A DNA stretch of 47,866 bases from Corynebacterium sp. (GTDB lineage Bacteria; Actinomycetota; Actinomycetes; Mycobacteriales; Mycobacteriaceae): positions 1 to 47,866 of the forward strand of contig JAUMUD010000016.1 in assembly GCA_030530875.1 (NCBI GenBank), in the 5' to 3' direction. The first letter of the stretch is position 1. Each line of letters opens with the position of its first letter. Under the pieces are notes generated by a model. That model was not told the DNA's origin. It was given only the letters and a program-made list of their open reading frames with translations, and ran no database searches. Made by a program: the position numbers and the translations under genes. Shown piece by piece: positions 8,348-17,553 of this stretch.

Positions 8348-8982
8348 TAAATACTTTCTAGTTGAGTACCGAGCATAATCTTCATGTGTGTGAAGGCAGC
8401 CTTATAGACAGTTGGATGCTTACGGCGTGAGTTTGTGTCCTGCATGACCGACTGAATCTGCGGGGAACAACTGGCAACCAAAGACAGACCACCAAGCATG
8501 CCATAAATGGCATAAACCAAATCAGCCGAATCCTGCTCAGAAAAGCGCACGTCCAGCGCATCAATGCAGGCACGAATCTGCTTGAGGAAAGTATCCTCCG
8601 CAAGCTGAAAGAGCTTCACCGCATCATAACGGGAATTATCCGCAAGACTCGAAGGGTCAAGAGCAAGAAGGCGAAGAGTAGGGACTTGCGCCGAAGCCTG
8701 AAGAGCAAGACCACGGGCAAAATTAGTGCGATTAAGCACTGGCGGTTTGAAATCCGCGAGGACATCAGTCCACTCACTTAAACACCGCGCGAGCAAAATA
8801 AGCCTCAGCTCATCCATGGAGATAAAGTACTGCCCAATGCGAGTACGCTGCGGACGAGCTAATTCTTCAATTTCGCGCCGGGTTATGGAATGGGCACCGC
8901 GAGTTTGTAGCAAGCCCTTGAAAGTATCGAGGATTAGCCCGGCAACACCGTGAGTATATAGAAATGCGCCAACGTGTCTCAT
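8347..8982 (-). CDS. TetR-like transcriptional regulator
   Basis: About 211 residues. The N-terminal part resembles a TetR DNA-binding domain: after a helix come ITRREIEELA and the recognition-helix region ending RIGQYFISMDEL, matching the usual YxxFxsKdeL pattern. The C-terminal portion is a helical ligand-binding domain without close recognition. I prefer ATG 8982; GTG 8988 two codons upstream is also possible and neither has a strong ribosome-binding site. The gene is the promoter-proximal partner of the aldo/keto reductase. A dyad just upstream (8994-9004) could be its own operator. Confidence 0.75.
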   Translation of the reverse strand: MRHVGAFLYTHGVAGLILDTFKGLLQTRGAHSITRREIEELARPQRTRIGQYFISMDELRLILLARCLSEWTDVLADFKPPVLNRTNFARGLALQASAQVPTLRLLALDPSSLADNSRYDAVKLFQLAEDTFLKQIRACIDALDVRFSEQDSADLVYAIYGMLGGLSLVASCSPQIQSVMQDTNSRRKHPTVYKAAFTHMKIMLGTQLESI

Positions 8983-8993
8983 AAACACATTTT

Positions 8994-9004
8994 GGTCGAT
9001 GACC
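8994..9004. promoter_or_regulatory. Candidate operator (dyad GGTC-GAT-GACC) upstream of TetR-like gene
   Basis: An 11-bp inverted repeat, GGTC-GAT-GACC, lies 11 bp upstream of the regulator's ATG, with imperfect ACACA/TGTGT flanks. Size and place fit an autoregulatory TetR site, but no binding data support this. Confidence 0.35.
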
Positions 9005-9040
9005 TGTGTGAAATTAATATGAGTTTAGTCACGACATGTG

Positions 9041-9069
9041 AAAAGGGCCCCTGCAGTAGCAGGGACCCT
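9041..9069 (-). terminator. Rho-independent terminator after the LacI-family gene
   Basis: On the minus strand the stem AGGG-x-CCCTGC pairs across the loop TACT, with one internal mismatch. It is followed by TTTT, 20 bp after the LacI stop codon. Confidence 0.8.
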
Positions 9070-9088
9070 CTCACTTACTTGCAGCGAA

Positions 9089-10138
9089 TTAGCGGGCTGG
9101 ACCGACGGATTCGCGGACTACGAGGCTCGTTGGCAACGAGGTAATTGCAGGGGTGTTGTCCGTTGGGATTGGACGACCACGGCCGGCATTACGACGACGC
9201 TCCTGAGCAAGGTTAATGCCGTGCTGCAGAATCTCGAAGGTGGTCTTACCGAGCTGCTCCACATTCTGATCGACAACGGTCAGAGGGTGCTTCTGCACCT
9301 GGAAGCTGAGGAAATTGTCGAAGCCGACAACGGAAATTTCCTCGCCGATTTCCAACTTACGAGCGTGGCATGCCTGGAGGGCACCCAGCGTCATCATGGA
9401 ATCACCTGCAATAATTGCGGTTACCTTAGCATCGAGAAGCTTGTCTGCAGCAGCGAGGCCGTCTTCAAGAAGGTAGCCACCTTCGGCAATGACAAGGTCA
9501 ATGCCACCGAACTCATTGCTAAGATCCTCGACGGTCTGACGGCGCTCAACACCGGTAGAGGTGTCAGATGGGCCAGTCAGATAACCAATACGGGAGTGGC
9601 CATTCTCCTTAAGCTGGGTAAGAGCTGCACGCAGACCTGGCTCTGGGTTAGAGATAACGGCTGGTGCATCGCAACCATTGAGGTGGCGATCGAAGAGAAT
9701 GACAGGGACACCCTTGGCTCGAAGGTTATTAATAGCTTCCTCAGCACCGGCATGTGGAACAACGATCAATCCATCTACGCGCTGGTCCTCCATGACCTCG
9801 AGAGCTCGCTTGAGCTGCTCTGGGTCATCATTGGTATTGGCGATTAAAGTGCAGAGCTGAGCATTCACTGCGCTGCTCTGAATAGAGGTAGCCAATTCCG
9901 CAAAGTACTGATTAAGCATATTCGGCACGATCAAACCAATGGTATTAGTACGGGCGCTACGAAGCGCACGAGCCTGAGCGTTTGGTCGGTAATTCAGCTT
10001 GGCAGCTGCCTTACGCGCACGCTCCTGGGTCTCCTCTGGAATAACAGGGTTACCAGCGAGGGCTCGGGAGATAGTGCTGACCGAGAGGCCAGCCTCCTCC
10101 GCCACGTCACGGAGAGTGGCTGATCGGTGAGTTGCCAT
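9089..10138 (-). CDS. LacI-family transcriptional regulator
   Basis: A 349-residue repressor. The N-terminal HTH reads TLRDVAEEAGLSVSTISRAL, followed by the hinge RPNAQARALRSART. A periplasmic-binding-like sensor domain begins NTIGLIVPN. ATG 10138 has an AAAGGAG eight bases upstream. The gene lies 86 bp downstream of the second ABC operon on the same strand and has its own terminator. It may be transcribed alone or by read-through. Proteins of this family usually sense sugars or related metabolites; no sugar genes are adjacent, so the regulon is unknown. Confidence 0.9.
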   Translation of the reverse strand: MATHRSATLRDVAEEAGLSVSTISRALAGNPVIPEETQERARKAAAKLNYRPNAQARALRSARTNTIGLIVPNMLNQYFAELATSIQSSAVNAQLCTLIANTNDDPEQLKRALEVMEDQRVDGLIVVPHAGAEEAINNLRAKGVPVILFDRHLNGCDAPAVISNPEPGLRAALTQLKENGHSRIGYLTGPSDTSTGVERRQTVEDLSNEFGGIDLVIAEGGYLLEDGLAAADKLLDAKVTAIIAGDSMMTLGALQACHARKLEIGEEISVVGFDNFLSFQVQKHPLTVVDQNVEQLGKTTFEILQHGINLAQERRRNAGRGRPIPTDNTPAITSLPTSLVVRESVGPAR

Positions 10139-10224
10139 ACGTAAAACTCCTTTTCAATCCGGCTTGGGGATGGACCCAAAGCTTTCGCCAACAAAGTGAA
10201 AGGGTACTGCTCAAAATAAAACTA

Positions 10225-11832
10225 CTACGGTAATTTCACTCCAGGCTTGGGAAGAGAACTATCCAATAACGCCTGGGTGAAACTACTCTTGGGATGGTTA
10301 AAAACCTCCCGAACGAGGCCAAATTCAACGACCTGCCCAATGTTCAAAATGGCTACGTTATCACTTATTGTACTAATTAAATCCAAATCATGCGACACGA
10401 AAACCAGACTGGTAGGGAATTCACAGGTTTTTGTGGCTAATATCTCATTTAAGAGATTAATTACCTGCGCCCGAATCGACACATCGAGCGCTGATACTGC
10501 TTCGTCCGCAAGTATTATATCTGGTTTACTCACTAAAGCACGAGCGATACTAATGCGTTGGCGCTGACCGCCAGAGAATTCATGAGGATATCTGCTGGCA
10601 GCGGAGCTTTCAATACCTACGTCTTCAAGGGCTTTTTTAATCACCGTGTTATCGCGATGACCTAGGCCTTCGGCGATACTTTCGCCAACCGTTCGGCGTG
10701 GGTCCAAAGAGGAGTATGGGTCCTGGAAAATCATGGAAATACGAGGTTTGGATTTCGTATGCCAGGTGATATTTCCGCTGGTAGGCTTCTCAATTCCAGC
10801 AATCATTTGAAGAATAGTGCTCTTGCCAGAACCGGAACCGCCGATAATGCCTAGCCTTTCACCACGCCGGATTGTGAGATTAATATTTTCCACGGCAGTG
10901 GTCTCTGGGCGGCGCCATGATTTCTTGTATTTCTTTCCTAAATTGGTAATTTCAACCAGTGGCGCGCCAATTGGAATTTGCGCAGGTTCGCGATAGCGAT
11001 GTCCAGGAATATAAGGGAAATCGACTGAATTAACAGTTTCCATTGTATAAAGTTTTCCCTGGTTATCTCGGGCTTCCATATCACTGGTAGCGATTAGTTT
11101 ACGACCGTAATCTGAGGCAATTTCCAATTGAGGTTTTGCTATGCTAATTTCCTCAATTTTCCCTTTGTTGATTATTGCTACTTCGTCGGCGAAATACGAG
11201 GAAATCGCCAGGTCATGGCTAATAAAGAGGACAGAAGTCCCCTCCTTGGCGGCAAGTTCACGAATTAAATCCACAATTCCACGGGCCAAAAATGCATCAA
11301 GGGCTGTGGTTGCTTCATCACAAAGTAGCAGCTCAGGCTTGTTGGAAAGGGCCATAGCAATCATGACACGCTGGCGCTGACCGCCACTCAATTCATGGGG
11401 GTAGCGGTCAAAAAGTTCGGCGTCTAATCCCACATTTTCCCACATTTCCTGGGCGCGAGCTTTGGGGTCCATGCCCGTTTGTGCCCGATGTAGGTGTATT
11501 GCACGTAGAAGCTGCTTTCCTACCTTCATCACCGGATTAAGGGCAGTGAGAGGCTCCTGAAAGATCATGGCAATATGACGACCACGAAGGGAGGCATAGT
11601 CCTTTTGACTACGACCAATAAGCTCCTGACCATTGAAAATGATGCTGCCTGAGAGGCTTAGATTCTGTGGAAGAAGGCCCATAATAGCCAGTGCGGTAAG
11701 ACTTTTACCCGCACCAGATTCGCCAATAAGACCCAGCTTCTTACCAGGGGCAATATCAAGGGAAATGCCATCGACCAGGACTTGCTCGCCCTTGGTGATT
11801 GTGAGGTCACGTATTTCAAGGGTTGGATTCAT
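10225..11832 (-). CDS. Fused double ABC ATPase of peptide/nickel importer (DppD-DppF type)
   Basis: A 535-residue protein with two complete nucleotide-binding domains. The first has Walker A GESGAGKS, signature LSGGQRQRV and Walker B LLLCDEA. The second starts near residue 290 and has GGSGSGKST, FSGGQRQRISIARAL and IILADEA. Fused Opp/Dpp ATPases of this kind (YejF/GsiA-like) supply both motor halves from one chain. The ATG overlaps the upstream DppC stop by four bases (ATGA). It energises the permeases encoded at 11829-13627. Confidence 0.92.
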   Translation of the reverse strand: MNPTLEIRDLTITKGEQVLVDGISLDIAPGKKLGLIGESGAGKSLTALAIMGLLPQNLSLSGSIIFNGQELIGRSQKDYASLRGRHIAMIFQEPLTALNPVMKVGKQLLRAIHLHRAQTGMDPKARAQEMWENVGLDAELFDRYPHELSGGQRQRVMIAMALSNKPELLLCDEATTALDAFLARGIVDLIRELAAKEGTSVLFISHDLAISSYFADEVAIINKGKIEEISIAKPQLEIASDYGRKLIATSDMEARDNQGKLYTMETVNSVDFPYIPGHRYREPAQIPIGAPLVEITNLGKKYKKSWRRPETTAVENINLTIRRGERLGIIGGSGSGKSTILQMIAGIEKPTSGNITWHTKSKPRISMIFQDPYSSLDPRRTVGESIAEGLGHRDNTVIKKALEDVGIESSAASRYPHEFSGGQRQRISIARALVSKPDIILADEAVSALDVSIRAQVINLLNEILATKTCEFPTSLVFVSHDLDLISTISDNVAILNIGQVVEFGLVREVFNHPKSSFTQALLDSSLPKPGVKLP

Positions 11833-12674
11833 CGTGCATTCCTCCTGCCAAGAATAGAAGAACGGGGGTCATAATAATGGCGAAGACCGTCGCCAAGCAG
11901 GGTAAATCCCAGAACCGTAAGGGCGATAGCAAGCCCAGGCCACAGGGCCAAAAGCGGGTCAGAGGAGAGCGAACCCTGAGCAGATTGCAGCATGCGACCC
12001 CAGCTTGGATTAGGCGGGGCAGTGCCAAGACCCAGGAAGCTCAAGCCAGCCTCAGCCAAAATGGCCAGGGCAAAAGAGGTGGAGGCGTGAACGAGTAGGA
12101 TTCCTAGGATATTTGGCAGGATATGGCGCCAGATTTTGCCCATGGTTCCGACCCCCGCAAGGGTGGCTGCATCCATATAATCCTGGTGCAAAATTTGTCG
12201 TGTGGAATTTCTCACAATCCTTGCGCAGGCCGGAATTCCGGCGATTCCGATGGCGATCATTGCCGTGGTTGTAGTCGATCCGAACATGGCGCCAAGGACA
12301 ATTGCGAAGAGCACGCCGGGCAGGGCAATGAGGATATCAAGGCCGCGAAGGATGAGGACCGTCCCAAGCTTATTACCAAGGGCCGCCCACAAACCCAGCA
12401 GGCTACCGAAGCAAAGGCTGATTATTGTGGCGATAAATCCCACTAGAATGCTAATCCGGGAGCCCACCATAATCATGCTCAACATATCACGGCCATAGCG
12501 GTCGGTACCCAAAATGTAGTGAACACCAGGGCCTTCAAGGCGGTCAGCCGGGTGAACAGTGATGGGGTCATAGGGCGTCCACAGAAGCGAAATAATGGCC
12601 ATGAGCAGGACAATAATGACAATAATTCCGCCAACCAGCAGGCTAGGGTTGAGTGAAGTGCGCAGCTTTTTCAT
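11829..12674 (-). CDS. ABC transporter permease, DppC type
   Basis: A 281-residue membrane protein with an N-terminal TM, then the DppC hallmark YILGTDRYGRDMLS near residue 50 and a five-helix core ending GLSFLGLGTAPPNPSWGRML, typical of the family's EAA-loop region. It is coupled through ATGA overlaps to DppB upstream and to the fused ATPase downstream. Confidence 0.92.
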   Translation of the reverse strand: MKKLRTSLNPSLLVGGIIVIIVLLMAIISLLWTPYDPITVHPADRLEGPGVHYILGTDRYGRDMLSMIMVGSRISILVGFIATIISLCFGSLLGLWAALGNKLGTVLILRGLDILIALPGVLFAIVLGAMFGSTTTTAMIAIGIAGIPACARIVRNSTRQILHQDYMDAATLAGVGTMGKIWRHILPNILGILLVHASTSFALAILAEAGLSFLGLGTAPPNPSWGRMLQSAQGSLSSDPLLALWPGLAIALTVLGFTLLGDGLRHYYDPRSSILGRRNAR

Positions 12675-13627
12675 CGGGCAGACCTCAAGCGGGGATCAAC
12701 GGAGGCTGCGATAATATCGACAATCATATTGACCAAAAGACAGAAGGCCACAAGGACCATAATTAGTGTCTGAACAGTCATAATATCGCGGTTGAGCAGG
12801 GAATCAAGGAGTAGTGAACCAATGCCAGGAATGAGGAAGATTTTCTCAATCACAACCGCACCAGCCACCAAAGTGGAAAGTTGAATGCCAGTAATGGTGG
12901 CAACCGGGACGATAATATTTGGCAGGGCATGCTGCATCATTGCACGTAGTGGCCTTGCGCCAGTGGCATAGGCCGTGCGCATAAAGTCCTGGTGAAGCAC
13001 ATCCAAAATACTTGAACGAACATAGCGCGAGAGAATCGCCATCTGAACCAATGCAAGGGCAATCGCAGGCAAGATTAAGCGGGCGACGAAAGCCCCAAAG
13101 CCCGTATTGGGTGCAAGCCAACCGGAACTTGGCAGCCAACCTAGCTTGAGCGAAAAGAGTGAGATGCCAAGAATGGCGAAGAGGAAGCTAGGAATGGCCA
13201 CACCAATTTGGGAGAGGATGGAAATAAAAATGCCATCAGCGCGACGAGTACGCACACCCGCCCAAATGCCCAGCGGAATGGCGCCACAGAGAGCAATCAC
13301 AATGGCGACCATAATGAGGATAAAGCTCACCTGTGCGCGGTCAGCAATAATGGGTGAGAGGTCCTGTCCAGTAGTCATACTAAGTCCACAATTGCCCTGC
13401 AAAAGGCCACTTATCCAGGACCAATACTGGTGAAATAGGGACGCATCGAGTCCAAGTTGGGCGCGCTTGGTAGCAACAGCCTCCGGGGTGGCGCTGATGC
13501 CGAGGGCCACGGTGGCTGGGTCGCCAGGAATAATGCGCAGCAAAATGAAGATAATGATGCTTGCTGCCCACAGAGTCAGAATGAAGCGCAGCAGGAGCAT
13601 GCCACTTGTGCGGAGGAATCCAGTCAT
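12671..13627 (-). CDS. ABC transporter permease, DppB type
   Basis: A 318-residue membrane protein of the DppB/OppB family. It has an N-terminal helix with the FILLRIIPGDPA motif, a periplasmic loop, then a permease core with ATGARPLRAMMQHALPN and AGAVVIEKIFLIPGIGSLL. The start shares TAATG with the stop of the binding-protein gene. It forms the membrane channel with the DppC-type subunit. Confidence 0.92.
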   Translation of the reverse strand: MTGFLRTSGMLLLRFILTLWAASIIIFILLRIIPGDPATVALGISATPEAVATKRAQLGLDASLFHQYWSWISGLLQGNCGLSMTTGQDLSPIIADRAQVSFILIMVAIVIALCGAIPLGIWAGVRTRRADGIFISILSQIGVAIPSFLFAILGISLFSLKLGWLPSSGWLAPNTGFGAFVARLILPAIALALVQMAILSRYVRSSILDVLHQDFMRTAYATGARPLRAMMQHALPNIIVPVATITGIQLSTLVAGAVVIEKIFLIPGIGSLLLDSLLNRDIMTVQTLIMVLVAFCLLVNMIVDIIAASVDPRLRSAR

Positions 13628-15153
13628 TAGGTACCCCCTTCCCGGCGAATGGACGCGGCCTCAAGGGTACCGGTTGGGGAACTTGGATTGATACCCGTAA
13701 TTCCTGGCGCGCGCACCACAATATTTGGGAAATTAAAGAGATTATCTGCTGCCGCGTCATCCATAATCATGTCCACTGCCTTTCGCATTTCGGCCACCAT
13801 GGTTGGGTAATCGGCCTGGTCAGCAGCCGCAAATTCATCACGCACAGCCGCATTATCATAGCCAATATAGTAGGAGGGATTACCAAAAATAGTGGTCACA
13901 TCGCGCGGTTCCGCATGAACAATTAGTGACATGTCATAATCGGCAGATTTGAAAACCTGTTGGAGCCACACAGCCGGAAATTCCACGGACTGAATGGACA
14001 CATCAAAGCCAATATCGCGTAGCTGTGAGATAAGAATTTCCGCTGCCGCAGTGGCATAAGGCCTGGAAGGAACGGCCAAGGTGATATGGGTGCCCACCGC
14101 ACCAGCCTCCTGCATCAACTCCTTAGCCTTAGCAGGATCAAAGGGGTACTCGGTGGACTTCTCGTACCAGGGATCGGTCGGGGCCACAGGGGTGCCACCA
14201 GTATCAATACCGTAGCCGTACCAGGCCGTATCAATTACTGCTTGCCTATCGACGCCATACATCACTGCTTGGCGAACTCTCTTGTCACTAAAGGGTGCAC
14301 GGCGATTATTCATCGAAAGCAGCAGCTCACCATTGGTGGAACCCACATCAATGGAATAAATACCACGAGCTTTGAGAGTATCGAGCAGCTCTGGGGCCTG
14401 CATGGCATAAACGGCGTCAATATCCCCAGACTGTAGGGCATTGGTGGCGCCAGTGGCATCGGAGAAATAGCGCAGGGTAACGCCATTATTACTTGGCTTT
14501 GGGCCCCAATAATTCTCATTGGGAGTTAAAGAAATGGAAAGGCCAGCGGCAAAATTGCTCACCGTATAGGGGCCAGTACCAATGGGATTAGTTTGGAGCG
14601 TATCAATCCCGCTAGGACTCATCATGGCACCAGGGAAAAGACCCAAAGCCCAAAGCCACCGCTGGGAGGCCTGGCTAAGAGTCACGCGCAGGGTATAGTC
14701 ATCGAGCACCTCAGCATCCGCAATGGGGCTCATCAATGACTTATTGCCATTGGTCCACGCATCGGTGCGCACGCGATCGAGGGAGAATTTAGCGGAGTCC
14801 GCATTAAATGGTGCCCCATTAGAAAAACTCACCCCATGCCTGAGGCGAAAGGTATAGATTTTTTGAGTAGAGTCCACATCCCAGCTCTCCGCGAGCCAGG
14901 GCTGGACCGCACCGGAGGCGTCGATACGCACGAGGCCTTCGTAGACATTGCCCATGAGAGCTTCTGGGATGGCTGCCCCGGAATTTCTAGTGAAATCCAA
15001 GCTAGATGGGGCAGTGGAGAGCCCGAGAACAATGGGCGAATCGGCGGTGAGGGCAGTATCTCTGCCCACATAACCTGCCGTGTGGCCTGCTGAGCATCCG
15101 GCTACCGCAATACCGATAGCACAGAGCGCAGCAAGCGCGGGAAAAAATTTCAT
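13627..15153 (-). CDS. ABC transporter substrate-binding lipoprotein (SBP family 5)
   Basis: A 508-residue exported binding protein. The signal peptide ends with the lipobox VAGC (Cys about residue 20). Family motifs include GNVYEGLVRID, QPWLAESWDVD and YTFRLRHGVSFSNGAPFNADS. It is the second gene of the GntR-led operon, starting 19 bp after the regulator's stop. No strong ribosome-binding site is seen. Substrate is most likely an oligopeptide or similar small amide; the family cannot be resolved further by eye. Confidence 0.92.
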   Translation of the reverse strand: MKFFPALAALCAIGIAVAGCSAGHTAGYVGRDTALTADSPIVLGLSTAPSSLDFTRNSGAAIPEALMGNVYEGLVRIDASGAVQPWLAESWDVDSTQKIYTFRLRHGVSFSNGAPFNADSAKFSLDRVRTDAWTNGNKSLMSPIADAEVLDDYTLRVTLSQASQRWLWALGLFPGAMMSPSGIDTLQTNPIGTGPYTVSNFAAGLSISLTPNENYWGPKPSNNGVTLRYFSDATGATNALQSGDIDAVYAMQAPELLDTLKARGIYSIDVGSTNGELLLSMNNRRAPFSDKRVRQAVMYGVDRQAVIDTAWYGYGIDTGGTPVAPTDPWYEKSTEYPFDPAKAKELMQEAGAVGTHITLAVPSRPYATAAAEILISQLRDIGFDVSIQSVEFPAVWLQQVFKSADYDMSLIVHAEPRDVTTIFGNPSYYIGYDNAAVRDEFAAADQADYPTMVAEMRKAVDMIMDDAAADNLFNFPNIVVRAPGITGINPSSPTGTLEAASIRREGGT

Positions 15154-15172
15154 ACACTAAAGGGTATACGAC

Positions 15173-15928
15173 TTAGTAACCCAAAGTGTGCTCTTCCCAA
15201 ATCTGGCGTGTACGGAGGTCGAGTTCCTCCTCGGTGAGCATGCTCAAACGCTCATCACGGTCGAGAGCCTGACGAATGAGAACACAGCCGGAATGGCCGA
15301 GGTGAGCGAACATTGCATCGGCCGCATCATCGGCATGTCCGAGAGCCAGGGCATCAACAATTGGCTGGTGCTCATGACAAATATCCATGAGGCTACGGCC
15401 ACCAGGGTAATTGCCCACACCCAAAAGGCGCTGGCCATTGCGGATACGGTCAATGACCTTACGGCCACGGGTGCTCTTACCGGAGAGAAGAATAATATCG
15501 TGCAGGGCCAAATCCCACTCGAAGAAAATTTGGGCTGAATTAATTTCAGCGGCCTTAATCAGCTCACGCTGAATAGTCTTTACGCGCTCAACCTCAGTTT
15601 CAGTCATGAACTTGGCAGCACGGAAAGCAGCGGCGGGCTCAATACCCAGACGAATAGCAAAATCCTGTGCAATATCTTCGGGAGTTGTCTCAATCACCCG
15701 GAATCCACGGTTCTTCGTGAATTGGATAATGCCGGCTTCTTCCAAGCGGAGGAGCGCGTCGCGGCAAGGTGAACGCGACATATCGAGCTGTTCTGCGAGC
15801 TTATAGACGCTGTACCACACGTTCGGAGTCATGCGCCCATTAAGAATTTCAGTCTGGACGTGCTCAATGACCTGTTCGGTCATCGACACTCCAGAATTGC
15901 GCCTTTGCCGAGATTTTGAATTAGCCAC
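15173..15928 (-). CDS. GntR-family regulator, FCD (FadR) subfamily
   Basis: A 251-residue regulator. The winged-helix domain includes YKLAEQLDMSRSPCRDALLRLEEAGII, and an FCD effector domain follows. GTG 15928 gives a basic N-terminal tail; ATG 15883 is an alternative with a GGAG five bases upstream, and it would remove 15 residues. It is the first gene of the ABC operon, so it probably controls its own transcription and that of the transporter in response to the imported compound or a catabolite. FCD regulators often sense carboxylic acids. Confidence 0.9.
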   Translation of the reverse strand: MANSKSRQRRNSGVSMTEQVIEHVQTEILNGRMTPNVWYSVYKLAEQLDMSRSPCRDALLRLEEAGIIQFTKNRGFRVIETTPEDIAQDFAIRLGIEPAAAFRAAKFMTETEVERVKTIQRELIKAAEINSAQIFFEWDLALHDIILLSGKSTRGRKVIDRIRNGQRLLGVGNYPGGRSLMDICHEHQPIVDALALGHADDAADAMFAHLGHSGCVLIRQALDRDERLSMLTEEELDLRTRQIWEEHTLGY

Positions 15929-16303
15929 GCAACCATACTACATGGAAGTAGCACAGTCGTACAATAGGATTAAATGGGTTTAAGCTGCGTGTTTAGTAGT
16001 GTGTTATGGCTTATATTGCGAACTATGACTGCGCTTTGTACCGTGAAAAAATTGCTAATATGTCACGGGAAATTTTCAAAAATTAATTCCGATTGTAGGA
16101 CAGGGCTGGGGGCTTGTACCATGGCTCTCCTGTGATTAAGGCATATCAAGCCCATAATTACAAGAGAATAGAGTCAGCTTCCGGGCGTGGGTATTTCAAA
16201 TCAGCCGCAGATTGCGAAAAACTTCCCTTTAATAATCAGAATTTTGAATTTTGCTCTATGGCAACCGCTGGAATTATCCGAAATTTAAATAAAAATTTTA
16301 GTG
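15929..16303. other. Intergenic region upstream of the GntR-led operon
   Basis: About 375 AT-rich bases with no convincing gene. Near the regulator there is an imperfect dyad TACT-ACATGGA-AGTA at about 15937-15951, a possible GntR-type site. The rest contains A/T-rich stretches with no recognisable structure or coding frame. An 89-codon frame from 16114 has no ribosome-binding site or family resemblance, and its end overlaps the lyase terminator. Confidence 0.4.
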
Positions 16304-16337
16304 AAAAAAGTGAAGGGCCGGTGTGGAACCGGCCCTT
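16304..16337 (-). terminator. Rho-independent terminator of the MalY-like gene
   Basis: A perfect 10-bp stem, AAGGGCCGGT / ACCGGCCCTT, with a five-base loop is followed on the minus strand by CAC and six T. It starts 5 bp beyond the stop codon at 16342. Confidence 0.9.
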
Positions 16338-16341
16338 GGGA

Positions 16342-17481
16342 TTACTGAAGTCCAGCAATACGGTGGATAGCTTCTTCCAGTAGTTCGCGGGAACACGCGA
16401 AGTTCATGCGGATAAAGCCCGCACCGCCACCATCAGCGCCAACACCATACTTCTCGCCTGGCTCAACAGCAACCTTGGCTTCCTTCAGGATGCGGGTTGC
16501 TGGGTGATCAGCTAGGCGAGTTTCACGCAGGTCAATCCACATAAGATATGTAGCCTCATTGCGGATTGGCTTTGCGCCTGGCAGGAGCTTTGGCAATTCC
16601 TCGCAGATATAGTCGCGATTAGAACGCAGATATTCAATCTGCTCATCAAGGAAGCTAAATGGTGCTTCATAGGCAGCAGTGGAACCAATCTGACCAAGAA
16701 TGGAAACACCACCACGCTCAGGACCCGTGAGATTACGCCAAATATTGGCATCGCGCTCATTGGAGAAAACAATCTGTGCACACTTCAGACCAGCAATATT
16801 CCAGGCCTTGGAGGCAGCGGTCACAGTAATGGTGACCTCAGCGGCGGTCGTCGATACGCTTGCCATTGGAATATGGGTGCCTTCGAGGACCAGTGGGGCA
16901 TGAATCTCATCGGTGATTACGCGCGCACCGTACTTTGCGGCGAGTTCGGCCAGCTCAACCATGAAGTCGCGCTTGAAAGTAAAGCCCAGCGGATTATATG
17001 GGTTACACAGAACAATGGAACCCGCACCCTTCTTGAACTGGGCCTCAACATCCTCAAGGCTAATGCCGTGCTCAGTTGCCTGGACAAAGAGCAGCTCGCG
17101 GCCAGAGGCCTTGCCTAGAGAATAGAAAGGCCAATACGCTGGGGTTGGCATAATGACAGGGGAGCCCGCGCGGGTGAAGTGAACAATGCTCTGCAGCACA
17201 CCGCGCACCACATCAGTGGCGGTGAAAACCCACTCAGGTTTTACCTCGGTGCCATAGCGGTTCTTATAAAAATTCGCCAGAGCAGACCGCAGTGCAGTCG
17301 GCTCCGGCGAATAACCAAAGGACTCATTCTGAACAGCCTCGAGGAGGCGCTCTTTAATTTCGGGACAGGTGCCAAAATCGGACTCTGCCACCCACATTGG
17401 GATCACATTTGGCCCGTACTGGGCCCACTTTTCGCTTTCGCGGCTGATAAGTTCATCGGTGGAAGGTATGTACATAGACAT
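16342..17481 (-). CDS. MalY/PatB-type aminotransferase (probable cystathionine beta-lyase)
   Basis: A 379-residue PLP enzyme of fold type I. Features of the MalY/PatB group are PMWVAESDF near the start, LCNPYNPLG, ITDEIHAPL (the PLP-contacting Asp and the typical EIH), the Schiff-base lysine in ASKAWNIAGLK, and the C-terminal GGGAGFIRMNFAC. Such enzymes split C-S bonds of cystathionine or cysteine conjugates in methionine synthesis and cysteine turnover. I start it at ATG 17481; the frame is open further upstream but that segment is cysteine-rich and unlike the family. No ribosome-binding site is visible. Confidence 0.88.
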   Translation of the reverse strand: MSMYIPSTDELISRESEKWAQYGPNVIPMWVAESDFGTCPEIKERLLEAVQNESFGYSPEPTALRSALANFYKNRYGTEVKPEWVFTATDVVRGVLQSIVHFTRAGSPVIMPTPAYWPFYSLGKASGRELLFVQATEHGISLEDVEAQFKKGAGSIVLCNPYNPLGFTFKRDFMVELAELAAKYGARVITDEIHAPLVLEGTHIPMASVSTTAAEVTITVTAASKAWNIAGLKCAQIVFSNERDANIWRNLTGPERGGVSILGQIGSTAAYEAPFSFLDEQIEYLRSNRDYICEELPKLLPGAKPIRNEATYLMWIDLRETRLADHPATRILKEAKVAVEPGEKYGVGADGGGAGFIRMNFACSRELLEEAIHRIAGLQ

Positions 17482-17553
17482 AACTGTACTAAAATAAATG
17501 CGACAGTGTGCGCAAAGTGCCACAAAATTCTATAGAGGATTTAATTTTTTCTT

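Noticed and set aside
9038-9847. A 269-codon plus-strand frame opposite the LacI gene.
   Set aside because: It overlaps the LacI terminator and is antisense to a complete LacI-family protein.
15160-15970. A shared AGTCGTA motif before the GntR gene and before the binding-protein gene as a GntR operator pair.
   Set aside because: Only seven bases match and no dyad is common to both, so chance is a fair explanation.
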